Assembly (NCBI GenBank): GCA_025210335.1
Contig: JAOARY010000067.1
Span: forward strand, 124,001 to 188,000
Direction: 5' to 3'
DNA: 64,000 nucleotides
Origin: Peptostreptococcaceae bacterium
GTDB taxonomy: Bacteria; Bacillota; Clostridia; Peptostreptococcales; Peptostreptococcaceae
The notes under the pieces are model-generated. The model saw only the letters and a list, made by a program, of their open reading frames with translations, was not told the origin of the DNA and made no database searches. This document shows positions 35,009 to 43,911 of this stretch, one piece after another (position 1 is the stretch's first letter; each line of letters begins with the position of its first letter). The position numbers and the translations under genes were made by a program.

Positions 35009-37174
35009 TTATTTTAAAAATTCTAATTTCCAACTATATCTCTGTTCATTCTCATCTTTTAAATATTTAAAATAAGCATTAAAAAGATTACCTTTTTTAC
35101 TTTTAACATTCACCATTTTTAATCTTTTATTTTTTAATAATTCTTCCACCATTTCTTTTGTCAATTTTATTCCAAAGCTAGCTAAAAATTTATCATTTTT
35201 CCACAACGTAAACTTACAGCCCTCTACATAATTACTACAACCATAACCCATTTTACCTTCTATTATATCACTATTACAATCGGGACATTTTCCTATAACT
35301 TCAATTTCATGTCCATCTTTATCTTCTTTACTTATCAATATTCTTTTTTCTTTTTTTATTTTTTCTACTGAATTTTTCGTAAAATTATATATAAAATCTA
35401 AAAATTCTTCTCTTTTAAATTTATTTTTTTCTATATCACTTAAGGTTTTTTCTAATTTTCCTGTATACTCTAAATCAAATAACTCTTTTATTGGAAAATT
35501 TTCTACTAATCTATTACCTTTTTCTGTACATGTTAAAGATTTTTTATTGGTTGTAATATATCCTGCTGTTTTTAATTTTTTTATTGTGTCAGCTCTAGTA
35601 GCGGGTGTACCTATACTAAAACCTTTTAATATATTATTCATTATTTCATCAGTATTTTCTTTTGAATCCCCCAAAACTTTTTTCCCACAAGTTTCCATAA
35701 GTCTAAGTAAAGTTTTTTCATTATGATATTTTGGCGGATTTGTCGATTTTTTGGTGATTTTAGTACTTAACAACTTTGAATCTTCATTTAATTTGATATT
35801 TGGTAACATAACTTCTTTCGTCTTAATATTCTCTATTTTTTTCCAACCTTTAACAAGTTCTATTTTTCCCTTAGTAATAAACTCTCCCTTTATATTTTCA
35901 TCTTTAAATTTTGTAATAATTCTAGTTTCTTCATGCTCTGCAATGGGCATAAATTGCATCAAAAATCTATTTTTAATACTTTCGTATATTATTTGTTCAT
36001 CCTTATTCAAATTTTTTGGGATAACATAAGTAGGAACTATAGCACTATGGCTTTCTACCTTACTATTATCAAAAATTCTTTTACTCTTTATAAATTTTAT
36101 TTGATCTTTGTATTTGAAATTTTTACAAAGAGCATTTAATACTCGCTTTGTCTTTTCCACTAAAGATTCTTCTAATACAAAACTTGATGTACGAGGATAT
36201 GTTATATATTTTTTTTCATATAAATCTTGTGCTACTTTTAAAACCTTATCCGATGTAAAATTTTTATATTTGCTTGTTACATATCCTTGTAAATTTGATA
36301 AATTGAATAAATATGAAGGATATTCCTTTTTGTTCTCTGTTTTTTTATCACTTATATATGCTACTGATTTTTTCATCAATTTAACATCTTCTTTTAATTT
36401 TTCATTATCCTTAAATTTATCTTCTTTATTCATATAATAAAAAGCTTCATAATTTCGTTTATCATCCACTTCAAAATCAGCTTTTAATTTATAATAAATA
36501 TCTGGTTTAAAATTTTTTATTTCCTGATCCCTATCATAAATAATCTTTAATGTTGGAAGTAAAACTCTACCTATATTTAATGGACCACCTTTTCCTATTT
36601 TGTATTTTAATGTTGCTACTGATGTTAAATTTATTCCAATAGTCCAATCTGCCCATTGTCTACTTATACCTGCATCTTTTAGTGATTTCATTTCTTCATT
36701 TGATTTTAAATTTTTAAGACCTTTTAAAACTTCCTTTTCTGTCCATTCATTTAAAAGTAATCTATATACCGGTTTTTTTACATCTAAATAATCAAGAATT
36801 ATATCACCAATAATTTGACCTTCTCTATCATAATCACATGCAGATATAACAGATTCTACACAATTACTAGCTATCAAGCTCTTAATCAGCTCAATTTGCT
36901 TTAATGCACCAGAATCTACAACATCTTTATTATTTTGTTCTGATTTAACTTTATATTTAAACTCTTTTGGTATAAACGGAAAATTTTTCATTTCCCAAAC
37001 AGCCATTTTCTCATCATAATCTTTTGAATCCAAAAGTTGTAGTAAATGTCCAAAAGCCCATGTTACAATATAAGAATCTCCTTCAAAATAACCATCTTTT
37101 CTGTTTTTTATATTAAGTGCGTCAGCTATATTTTTTGCAACAGAAGGTTTTTCTGCTATTATTACACTAGACAT
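35009..37174 (-). CDS. topB: DNA topoisomerase III
   Basis: 721 aa from ATG 37174 (GAGGTGG five bases upstream); a start four codons earlier would use this site as coding sequence. The Toprim domain begins SVIIAEKPSVAKNIADAL and has the acidic SACDYDREGQIIGDII near 115. The active-site tyrosine lies in YITYPRTSS near 330. A C-terminal zinc ribbon has CPDC and GCSNYVEGC near 640-660. It is a type IA enzyme that relaxes and decatenates DNA through single-strand passage. A hairpin lies in its leader at 37215-37231. It is followed by mnmA. Confidence 0.93.
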   Translation of the reverse strand: MSSVIIAEKPSVAKNIADALNIKNRKDGYFEGDSYIVTWAFGHLLQLLDSKDYDEKMAVWEMKNFPFIPKEFKYKVKSEQNNKDVVDSGALKQIELIKSLIASNCVESVISACDYDREGQIIGDIILDYLDVKKPVYRLLLNEWTEKEVLKGLKNLKSNEEMKSLKDAGISRQWADWTIGINLTSVATLKYKIGKGGPLNIGRVLLPTLKIIYDRDQEIKNFKPDIYYKLKADFEVDDKRNYEAFYYMNKEDKFKDNEKLKEDVKLMKKSVAYISDKKTENKKEYPSYLFNLSNLQGYVTSKYKNFTSDKVLKVAQDLYEKKYITYPRTSSFVLEESLVEKTKRVLNALCKNFKYKDQIKFIKSKRIFDNSKVESHSAIVPTYVIPKNLNKDEQIIYESIKNRFLMQFMPIAEHEETRIITKFKDENIKGEFITKGKIELVKGWKKIENIKTKEVMLPNIKLNEDSKLLSTKITKKSTNPPKYHNEKTLLRLMETCGKKVLGDSKENTDEIMNNILKGFSIGTPATRADTIKKLKTAGYITTNKKSLTCTEKGNRLVENFPIKELFDLEYTGKLEKTLSDIEKNKFKREEFLDFIYNFTKNSVEKIKKEKRILISKEDKDGHEIEVIGKCPDCNSDIIEGKMGYGCSNYVEGCKFTLWKNDKFLASFGIKLTKEMVEELLKNKRLKMVNVKSKKGNLFNAYFKYLKDENEQRYSWKLEFLK

Positions 37175-37214
37175 AATCCACCTCATTTATTTTATAGTTT
37201 ATTTCAATAAAAAT

Positions 37215-37231
37215 AGCAGCTAAACGCTGCT
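37215..37231 (-). other. Short hairpin in the topB leader
   Basis: On the minus strand AGCAGC-GTTTA-GCTGCT is followed by ATTTTTATT, about 40 bp before the topB ATG. It could be a weak attenuator; the stem is only 6 bp. Confidence 0.4.
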
Positions 37232-37307
37232 TATTTAAAAACTTTATTTATTAATTATATCATTTCAAGCCTAAAAAAACTAATATTATGATTAATTTTT
37301 AATAAAT

Positions 37308-37337
37308 TTGATAAAATAAAAAAAAATCTGTTATAAT
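37308..37337 (+). promoter_or_regulatory. Promoter of the small basic protein gene
   Basis: TTGATA, an 18-bp A-rich spacer and TATAAT, 35 bp before the ATG at 37372. Confidence 0.65.
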
Positions 37338-37371
37338 TAGTGATGAAATATTTTTTTAAAGGAGTTTTTTT

Positions 37372-37611
37372 ATGAATGAATATACAAAAGTTATAAGCCT
37401 TATGGGTCATTATTTTATAAAAGAATTTAAAAAACATAAAAAACATAAAAATAAAATAAGACAAATAAGAGAAGAAACTGTAGCTAAAGCTTTTAAAGAA
37501 GGTAATACCAAAATATATGTATATTTTGAAGAAAAAGATAAAACTATTGAATTAGATCAATTTAGCGATGAAAATTCAATCATAACTTATTTAGGTAAAA
37601 AATTTATCTAA
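37372..37611 (+). CDS. Small basic protein of unknown function
   Basis: 79 aa from ATG with AAAGGAG upstream. The first 50 residues are helical and rich in Lys and His (KKHKKHKNK near 20-30), and the last 30 look like two short strands (KIYVYFEEKDKTIEL). It has no signal peptide, cysteine or known motif. A good promoter and terminator make it a real gene. It could bind nucleic acid through the basic stretch (inference). Confidence 0.7.
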   Translation: MNEYTKVISLMGHYFIKEFKKHKKHKNKIRQIREETVAKAFKEGNTKIYVYFEEKDKTIELDQFSDENSIITYLGKKFI

Positions 37612-37626
37612 TTTGAAAATAAATAA

Positions 37627-37673
37627 AAATGTAGTATATTATTTTATAAATTTTAATTAATATACTACATTTT
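37627..37673. terminator. Bidirectional terminator
   Basis: AAATGTAGTATATT and AATATACTACATTT pair over 14 bp with A/T-runs on each side, between the small gene and the convergent Crp/Fnr gene. Confidence 0.8.
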
Positions 37674-37693
37674 ATTTATATTATTTTAAAATA

Positions 37694-38383
37694 TTAATCA
37701 TGATATGTTTCACTTGATAATTCTTTTATTTTATCTAAATTCTTTATTTTTATTTTATTTTTATTCTTTTCTATTATTTCCTCTTTAATCAATTGCTTTA
37801 TTATCCTTTGTATATGTCTATAACTAGAACCTAATGTTTCTGCAACATATTTTAGTTTGTCAATTTCAAACTCTAAATCCTCTCCATAATTAGAATTAAT
37901 CATCAAATATTCACAAAGTCTATTTTCAACAGGATATAATAAATTTATAGCAGCTGAATTCGAAGCATTTTTTAATTTTGAAGCTAATGCTTTTGATATA
38001 AATTTATAAAAATCAGTGTCATCTTTTGTCAAAATTTCTAAATCTGATGTTTTTATACCTAATAATATTGTTTTTTCAAGAGCTCTAGCCTCACATTGTG
38101 TGTTTTCACCACTTACAAATTCCATATCTCCTAAAAATTCAATTGGAGAATAAATTTTTATAAGAAGTGATTTTCCATTTTTTAAATTTATATAGATATT
38201 AGCTTTTCCTTCTAATAACATATAAAAATAATCAACTACTTGGTTTGTATTGTATATCACTTCTTTATTTTTGTACTCATGTATTTTTATATATTTTTCT
38301 AAATTTTCGTTTTTTATATATTCTTTGATCTTAGATTTTTTTATATAATAATCACGAAGACCTTTATCATTTATTATTTGCAT
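37694..38383 (-). CDS. Crp/Fnr-family transcriptional regulator
   Basis: 229 aa. A cyclic-nucleotide-binding-type beta barrel (about 35-125, VIYNTNQVVDYFYMLLEG and EFLGDMEFVSG) is joined by a long helix to a C-terminal winged helix with VAETLGSSYRHIQRIIKQL near 185-203. The barrel has no cluster-type cysteine group, so it is not a classical Fnr; the ligand is unknown. It lies 10 bp downstream of the MetT-type transporter and therefore under the same SAM riboswitch, which links it to methionine status by position. ATG behind AAGGAG. Confidence 0.85.
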   Translation of the reverse strand: MQIINDKGLRDYYIKKSKIKEYIKNENLEKYIKIHEYKNKEVIYNTNQVVDYFYMLLEGKANIYINLKNGKSLLIKIYSPIEFLGDMEFVSGENTQCEARALEKTILLGIKTSDLEILTKDDTDFYKFISKALASKLKNASNSAAINLLYPVENRLCEYLMINSNYGEDLEFEIDKLKYVAETLGSSYRHIQRIIKQLIKEEIIEKNKNKIKIKNLDKIKELSSETYHD

Positions 38384-38393
38384 AATTTACTCC

Positions 38394-39692
38394 TTATGAA
38401 GCAATTTTATTTATATCTTTATTCTTAAATTTAGGATAATCAAATATGATACTAAGTATAGCACAAATTCCCATCAAATAAGGATAATATAAAAATTTCA
38501 TTGATTCAATTGGAGATATATTTGCAATCGATGAAGCCATTAAAATTTGAGCTCCATAAGGAATTATACCTTGAAAAAAACAAGAAAAAGTATCTAATAT
38601 ACTAGCAACTTTTTTTGAATTTAAATTAAATTTATTTGAAATATCCTTAGCTAAAGGTCCTGACATAACAATGGCTATTGTATTATTAGCTGTACATATA
38701 TTAACAAGCCCTACCAAAATAGCAATACCAAATTCAGCTTGTTTTTTTGATTTTATTTTTGAACTTATAAAATCTAATATAAAATCAATCCCACCATTAT
38801 ATTTTATAATATTTACCATACCAGCTATCAAAATACTTATGATTATAATTTCAGACATCCCTAAAATTCCTTCATTCAAATAAGCTAGCATTGCTAATAT
38901 AGAATAATTACCAGTAATAAAACCTATTAATATCGATATTAATATACCACCAAACAATACAATTATAACATTTAATCCAATTATCGCTGTTATAAGTACA
39001 AATATATATGGTATCGTCTTTAATAAATTATAATCATAAGCTGATGTAGTATAAGAACCATTTAACCCTAATATTATATAAATACCACCAGCTACAATTG
39101 CAGCGGGAAGAATTATTTTTATATTTACAAAAAATTTATCTTTAAGATCACAACCTTGTGTTTTTGTAGCTGCAATTGTCGTATCTGAAATCATAGATAA
39201 ATTATCTCCAAACATAGCTCCACTTACAACACAGCCTATACATAATGCCATTCCCAAACTAGTCTTTTGTGATATATCGACAGCCATAGGTGCTAAAGCA
39301 GCTATTGTTCCCATAGATGAACCTATTGAAATAGATATAAAACAACTTATTATAAAAACACCCAGTAATAATAAATTTGATGGTAATATACTAAGACCCA
39401 AGTTAACAGTAGAATCAATAGCACCTATGCCTTTTGCAATCTTTGAAAATCCTCCTGCTAAAATAAATATCAAAATCATAAGAGCTACATCTTTATTTGC
39501 AATTCCTTCACAAAAAGTTTCTATTTTTTCTTCTAACTTTCTGTTTTTATTCATAAAGATAGCAATTAGTGCCGAAAATAAAAAAGCAACAGTTACTGGA
39601 ATACTGTAAAAATCATTTAAAAATATTGATACAAATAAATAAAAAATCAAAAATACTGCTAATGGTAATAATGCATAAACTCTATTTTTCAT
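38394..39692 (-). CDS. metT: MetT-type methionine transporter (NhaC superfamily) under SAM riboswitch
   Basis: 432 aa from ATG 39692, with GGAGG five bases upstream; an earlier TTG overlaps that site. The membrane topology and motifs DSTVNLGL, GGxMFGDNLSMISDTTIAAT-like segment near 150-170, NICTANNTIAI and GIIPYGAQIL match the transporter at 15022. The leader contains an S-box SAM riboswitch, and NhaC-family proteins under S-box control have been proposed as methionine transporters called MetT from comparative genomics. Import of methionine or a precursor is therefore likely, repressed when SAM is high. Transport itself is not proven by sequence. The Crp/Fnr gene follows at 10 bp. Confidence 0.8.
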   Translation of the reverse strand: MKNRVYALLPLAVFLIFYLFVSIFLNDFYSIPVTVAFLFSALIAIFMNKNRKLEEKIETFCEGIANKDVALMILIFILAGGFSKIAKGIGAIDSTVNLGLSILPSNLLLLGVFIISCFISISIGSSMGTIAALAPMAVDISQKTSLGMALCIGCVVSGAMFGDNLSMISDTTIAATKTQGCDLKDKFFVNIKIILPAAIVAGGIYIILGLNGSYTTSAYDYNLLKTIPYIFVLITAIIGLNVIIVLFGGILISILIGFITGNYSILAMLAYLNEGILGMSEIIIISILIAGMVNIIKYNGGIDFILDFISSKIKSKKQAEFGIAILVGLVNICTANNTIAIVMSGPLAKDISNKFNLNSKKVASILDTFSCFFQGIIPYGAQILMASSIANISPIESMKFLYYPYLMGICAILSIIFDYPKFKNKDINKIAS

Positions 39693-39743
39693 AATATCCT
39701 CCAAATAATAATAAATTTATTTAATGAATTTTTTTTCAGCTGA

Positions 39744-39778
39744 AATAAAAAAAACTCCTTGCAGATAAACAAGAAGTT
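39744..39778 (-). terminator. Expression-platform terminator of the SAM riboswitch
   Basis: On the minus strand AACTTCTTG and CAAGGAGTT flank TTTATCTG and are followed by eight T. It lies just after the aptamer and before the transporter, as expected for SAM-induced termination. Confidence 0.85.
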
Positions 39779-39790
39779 AAATTCTAAAAA

Positions 39791-39898
39791 ATTCATCTGC
39801 CAGACAAAGTCTGCTGGAATTAGCACCACAGATTTAAAATCTAGGTTGCCGAGCTTCATAGGGCCAGTCCCTCCACTACTCTTGATAAATAAAATATT
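39791..39898 (-). ncRNA. SAM-I (S-box) riboswitch aptamer
   Basis: Reading the minus strand, conserved S-box blocks appear in order: TATCAAGAG, GAGGGACTGGCCC, TGAAGCTCGGCAACC, GGTGCTAATTCCAGCA and GCAGATGAA. These match the P1/P2 kink-turn, the SAM-binding core and the J4/1 region of SAM-I. The terminator follows directly. Confidence 0.95.
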
Positions 39899-40067
39899 TA
39901 ATTTTTTAATCTTATAAAACATATCTTATTATAAAACCAAATTATTTTCAAGAACTTTTTTATATTATTTATTTTTTTTTTTATAAAATAATAATATAAA
40001 TAAAGATTTAAAGACTTATAAAATAGGTATTAATTTAAATAAAAATAAAAAAAGAAGGGGGATTTAT

Positions 40068-40646
40068 ATGCAATTTAAATTGAAAGCTTCTTTTGAAAAC
40101 ATTAAATCAGTCATTTTATTTTTTGATACTTCTATTTTTATCTATGAAAATGTCACTGATTCAAAGGATTTAGTCGGTTTTTTTAATATAGAGGCAATAA
40201 AAGAAATCAAAACAAAATCAAACATTTTATATAATAGTCTTTATTTTAACTATAATAATAATTACTTTAAAATTTCAAAATTAAACAAAGATGATTGCAA
40301 ACAATTTATATATCTTTTAAAAAATTATAATGGAAATTTAGATATAAAATATAAAAATATATATGCATATGTAAATGAAAATATAAAAACTTTATCAATC
40401 GATGATTTTTTATATGAAATAAATCACTGTGAAAATTCAAAGGAAATTTATATAGGTGATAAATCCACACATTTAATGCATAAAGAAGTCTGTGAAGAAC
40501 TTAATAATATAAATTTTATACCTAAAAATGCATTTTTAACATTGAATCAAGGTATTAAATTTAATTATCAGCCTTGTCCTAAATGTATAAAATCAAAAAA
40601 TATTGTAACAAAAAAAGATATTTTTAAAGAAAAAATAAAATTATAA
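40068..40646 (+). CDS. Protein with C-terminal Ada-type zinc-binding site
   Basis: 192 aa behind AGAAGGGGG. The first 125 residues have mixed strands and helices that I do not recognise. The C-terminal third carries YIGDKSTHLMHKEVCEEL near 130-147 and, after a short helix, FNYQPCPKCIK near 170-180. The H-x4-C and C-x2-C pattern with a preceding YIG strand resembles the small Ada-like metal-binding domain often found at the end of clostridial nucleases and wall proteins. It may bind DNA or sense damage. It has no signal peptide. The S-box promoter region is divergent to the left and the secreted nucleotidase follows at 152 bp. Confidence 0.6.
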   Translation: MQFKLKASFENIKSVILFFDTSIFIYENVTDSKDLVGFFNIEAIKEIKTKSNILYNSLYFNYNNNYFKISKLNKDDCKQFIYLLKNYNGNLDIKYKNIYAYVNENIKTLSIDDFLYEINHCENSKEIYIGDKSTHLMHKEVCEELNNINFIPKNAFLTLNQGIKFNYQPCPKCIKSKNIVTKKDIFKEKIKL

Positions 40647-40716
40647 TTATTTAAATATTTAAAAAACTATTTTTTTTCAATTTTAAAAAAAAATTTGAGT
40701 AAATTTATTTACTAAT

Positions 40717-40789
40717 CCTTTCTTTTACTATATATTATTAGTAGTTTAAGATTTCTATAAGTCTTAACTACTAATATATTTAAGAAAGG
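40717..40789 (+). promoter_or_regulatory. Leader hairpin that could sequester the nucleotidase RBS
   Basis: CCTTTCTT (40717-40724) is complementary to AAGAAAGG (40782-40789), which is the ribosome binding site of the next gene. Inside this, TATTAGTAGTTTAAGA pairs with TCTTAACTACTAATA with one bulge. If transcription starts before 40717 the whole forms a long hairpin. A clear promoter could not be placed, so this depends on the start site. Confidence 0.45.
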
Positions 40790-40798
40790 GTGTATTTT

Positions 40799-42538
40799 AT
40801 GTATTTAAGAAACAAAAAAATAGTTTCATCTTTAGTTTGTTTTATGATGGTTATTTCTCTTTTTATGCCATTTAATTCTTTTGCTACAGAAGAAAAACAA
40901 ACATTGACTGGAACTACAAAAGAAGTTGTTAAAGAGGTAAAAACGAAAGAAGATATTTTAAAAGAAGATATAGAAAAATATTTAGAAAAAGGGAATTTTA
41001 AATATAATGACAGCACTAAAGTGATGAATGCCATTAAAAAGGAAATCGATTTTATTAGTATTAATGATTTCCATGGTAATGTTAAAGAAGATGCTCGTGA
41101 AAAAGGAAAAAATATGGGTATGTCTAAAGTTATAAATGCTGTTAAAACATATAAACAAGAAAACCCAAATACCATTCCTGTATCTGCTGGTGATAGTTAT
41201 CAAGGTACAGCAATGTCTAACTTAACTTACGGAGCACCAGTTTCAAAAATGTATAACGAAATAGGTATAATAGCTTCAGCTATTGGTAACCATGAATTTG
41301 ACTGGGGTACTAAATGGATGGACGGATGGGCTAAAGATGGTAATTTTGAATTTTTAGCATCTAATATCGTTGATGCTAAAACTTTAAAACCTGTTAAATT
41401 TGCAAATCCATATAAAGTAATTGAACAAGATGGAATTAAAATAGGACTTATAGGACTTACTACTCCTCAAACTGCATTCCAAACATTACCTGAATATGTT
41501 AAAGATTATAAATTTACTGATGTTAAAGAAGCTGCTACAAAATGGGCTAAATATTTAAAATCAGGAGAAGCAAAAGAAGGTAAAATGGATTTAGTTATAG
41601 CTTTAACTCATATTGGATCTTACCAAAACTATGAAACAGGTGAAGTATCAGGAGAAGTTGTAGATAGAGGTTTATGTGAAATAGCTGAATTAGATGCAAT
41701 AATATCAGCTCACACTCATCAAAGTGTAGCAGGATTTGTTAATAAAAAACCAATTGTTCAAGGTTATAAATATGGACGTGCATTAGGTAAATTAACAATA
41801 TTATTTGATGAAAATAATGAAGTTTTAGGAATGATACCAAAAGTAGATACACTTTATAAAAGAAAATCAGAATTAATTGCAGATGCAAATGGAGATAAAA
41901 TTTACAAAGAATTCGACGAAAAATTAAAACCAATCTTAAGTGAAATTGTTGGTTCAACTAAAGAAGAATTATCTCATGAAAGACATTCAGATAAAGGAAC
42001 TACTCTTCTTGGTAATTTAGTTAGTGAAATAATAAGAGAAAAAGCTGATGTTCAAATAGGTCTTATGAATGAAGGTGGGCTTAGAACATCAATAGCTAAA
42101 GGAGATATAACTATAGGTAATCTTTATGAAGTTTTACCATTTGATAATACTTTAGTTAGCATGGATATAACAGGCGAACAACTTAAAAAAGTAATTGAAA
42201 ATGGAATTAACAATCCTCAAATAGGATGGGTTGAAGTTGCTGGTCTTAAAGTAAATTATGATTTATCAAAAGAATTTGGTAATCGTGTTATAGATATGTA
42301 TCTTTTAGATGGTTCTAAAATAGAAATGGATAAAACTTATAGCGTATGTACTAATGATTTTATGGCTTCTGGTGGAGATAAATATGACTTTAAAGATGCT
42401 ACAAATTTCAATGATACTAAAATGACTATAAGAGACGTAGTTAAAGATTATATTAAAGAAATGAAAATTATAGATTATAAATTTGAACAACCTCTAAATA
42501 ATGTTGCTAAAGAAACAGAAGTTAAGGAAGCAGCATAA
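40799..42538 (+). CDS. Secreted 5'-nucleotidase / UDP-sugar hydrolase family protein
   Basis: 579 aa from ATG 40799 (AAAGGGTG upstream; the GTG in the site is not the start). A signal peptide ends at NSFATEE near 28. The metallophosphatase domain (about 80-340) has the dimetal motif ISINDFHGNV near 83, AGDSYQGT near 130, GNHEFDWGT near 164 and HTHQSV near 305. The C-terminal 5'-nucleotidase domain (about 385-560) has GLMNEGGLRTSI and MASGGDKYDF, typical of substrate binding. It releases phosphate from nucleotides outside the cell, for nucleoside salvage. YibE/F follows at 8 bp. Confidence 0.92.
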   Translation: MYLRNKKIVSSLVCFMMVISLFMPFNSFATEEKQTLTGTTKEVVKEVKTKEDILKEDIEKYLEKGNFKYNDSTKVMNAIKKEIDFISINDFHGNVKEDAREKGKNMGMSKVINAVKTYKQENPNTIPVSAGDSYQGTAMSNLTYGAPVSKMYNEIGIIASAIGNHEFDWGTKWMDGWAKDGNFEFLASNIVDAKTLKPVKFANPYKVIEQDGIKIGLIGLTTPQTAFQTLPEYVKDYKFTDVKEAATKWAKYLKSGEAKEGKMDLVIALTHIGSYQNYETGEVSGEVVDRGLCEIAELDAIISAHTHQSVAGFVNKKPIVQGYKYGRALGKLTILFDENNEVLGMIPKVDTLYKRKSELIADANGDKIYKEFDEKLKPILSEIVGSTKEELSHERHSDKGTTLLGNLVSEIIREKADVQIGLMNEGGLRTSIAKGDITIGNLYEVLPFDNTLVSMDITGEQLKKVIENGINNPQIGWVEVAGLKVNYDLSKEFGNRVIDMYLLDGSKIEMDKTYSVCTNDFMASGGDKYDFKDATNFNDTKMTIRDVVKDYIKEMKIIDYKFEQPLNNVAKETEVKEAA

Positions 42539-42546
42539 AATTTAAT

Positions 42547-43701
42547 ATGTTTAATACTACAAAAAAGAAGGAAAATATAATTATATTTTTCTTCTTTCTT
42601 ATATTTATACTTCTTATAGCTTCTACTTCCTTATTTATAAAACCTAAATATAAAAAAAATAGTGATCTTGAAATGAAAGCTATTTATGCTGTAGTTGAAG
42701 AAATATCTTTTGATAATACAAAAGGAAGTTTTGATAGAACTAAGAATGAATATAAATATCAAGAATTTAAAATTCTTGTAAAAGAAGGCAAATATAAAGG
42801 AAAGTCTTATTGGATGAGAAATACAATAGAGACTGCGGATGTTTATAATATAATCTTAAAAGAAAAAGATAAAATTTTGGTAACAATCACAGAGGATGAA
42901 AATCATAATATAAATAATATTCATATTTATGATAGAAAAAGAGATCATAATATATACTTAATGTTAGCACTTTTTGTATTTATAATAATTATGATTGGTA
43001 AATTACAAGGATTTAAATCAATATTATCATTAGTAATAACAGGTGTTTTAATTGTTAAAGTTCTTTTACCTATGATACTTTCTGGGTATAGTCCAATTTT
43101 AACAACCATATTATTAAGTATTTTTATAGTTTCATTTACATTGATATTAATAAGTGGGCTTAATAAAAAATCAATAGCATCAATATTGGGTACATTAAGT
43201 GGTGTTTTTATATCAGGAATAATTTCTTTGATAGTAGGATATTCTTCAGAAATTACAGGACTTGCAAATGAAGATACTCAACAACTAGTTTACTTACTTA
43301 ATTACCCTGATATAAATTTTAAAGGCATTTTATTTGCAGGTATTATAATAGGTTCATTAGGTGCTGTTATGGATGTTAGCATTTCCATATCATCTTCATT
43401 ATATGAATTAAAAAGAGTAAAACCAAAAATAAAAAGAAATGAACTTATAAAAAGCGGTATTAATATTGGTAAAGATATAATGGGTTCAATGTCAAACACA
43501 TTAATTTTAGCTTATACTGGTGGAGCCTTAGAACTCATGTTACTATTTATGGCTTCTAATATGACCTTTAAAGAAATTATAAATTTAGATATTGTCTGTG
43601 TTGAAATTATAAGAGGTTTAGCAGGGAGTATTGGACTTGCAACAACTATTCCTCTTACAACTATTATATGTGCTTATTTTTATAAAAATGACATAAATTA
43701 A
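42547..43701 (+). CDS. YibE/F-family membrane protein
   Basis: 384 aa. An N-terminal membrane helix (about 10-32) precedes a 100-residue outside domain (VKEGKYKGKSYWMRNT) and about seven more helices from 135 to the end. The family motif TGLANEDTQQLVYL and the GSLGAVMDVSISISSSLYEL segment of YibE/F proteins are present. YibE/F is of unknown transport function. It lies 8 bp after the nucleotidase and probably belongs to the same transcript, though the ribosome binding site is weak (AAGGAAG inside the upstream stop region). A terminator follows. Confidence 0.87.
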   Translation: MFNTTKKKENIIIFFFFLIFILLIASTSLFIKPKYKKNSDLEMKAIYAVVEEISFDNTKGSFDRTKNEYKYQEFKILVKEGKYKGKSYWMRNTIETADVYNIILKEKDKILVTITEDENHNINNIHIYDRKRDHNIYLMLALFVFIIIMIGKLQGFKSILSLVITGVLIVKVLLPMILSGYSPILTTILLSIFIVSFTLILISGLNKKSIASILGTLSGVFISGIISLIVGYSSEITGLANEDTQQLVYLLNYPDINFKGILFAGIIIGSLGAVMDVSISISSSLYELKRVKPKIKRNELIKSGINIGKDIMGSMSNTLILAYTGGALELMLLFMASNMTFKEIINLDIVCVEIIRGLAGSIGLATTIPLTTIICAYFYKNDIN

Positions 43702-43709
43702 AATCTATT

Positions 43710-43751
43710 AAATAAGAGTAGTCTAAAATAATATTTAGATTACTCTTATTT
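43710..43751 (+). terminator. Terminator after the YibE/F gene
   Basis: AAATAAGAGTAGTCTAAA and ATTTAGATTACTCTTATTT pair almost perfectly and are followed by TTTATA. Confidence 0.8.
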
Positions 43752-43911
43752 TTATATAATTTATTTTTATTGTTTTTTAAATTTAAATATAATGAGTAAA
43801 AAACTGCTTTAGACAAAAAAAATTCTATAAAATAAAGTATTTAAGGGTATTTAAATTTATATAATAAATTATTTTTTGTCTAATATAATATATTTTGAAA
43901 GGAGAATTGCA

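Noticed and set aside
39760-39898. tRNA-like appearance of the GC-richer block
   Set aside because: The ordered GAGGGACTGGCCC, CGGCAACC and GGTGCTAATTCC blocks identify a SAM-I riboswitch; there is no acceptor stem or anticodon loop.
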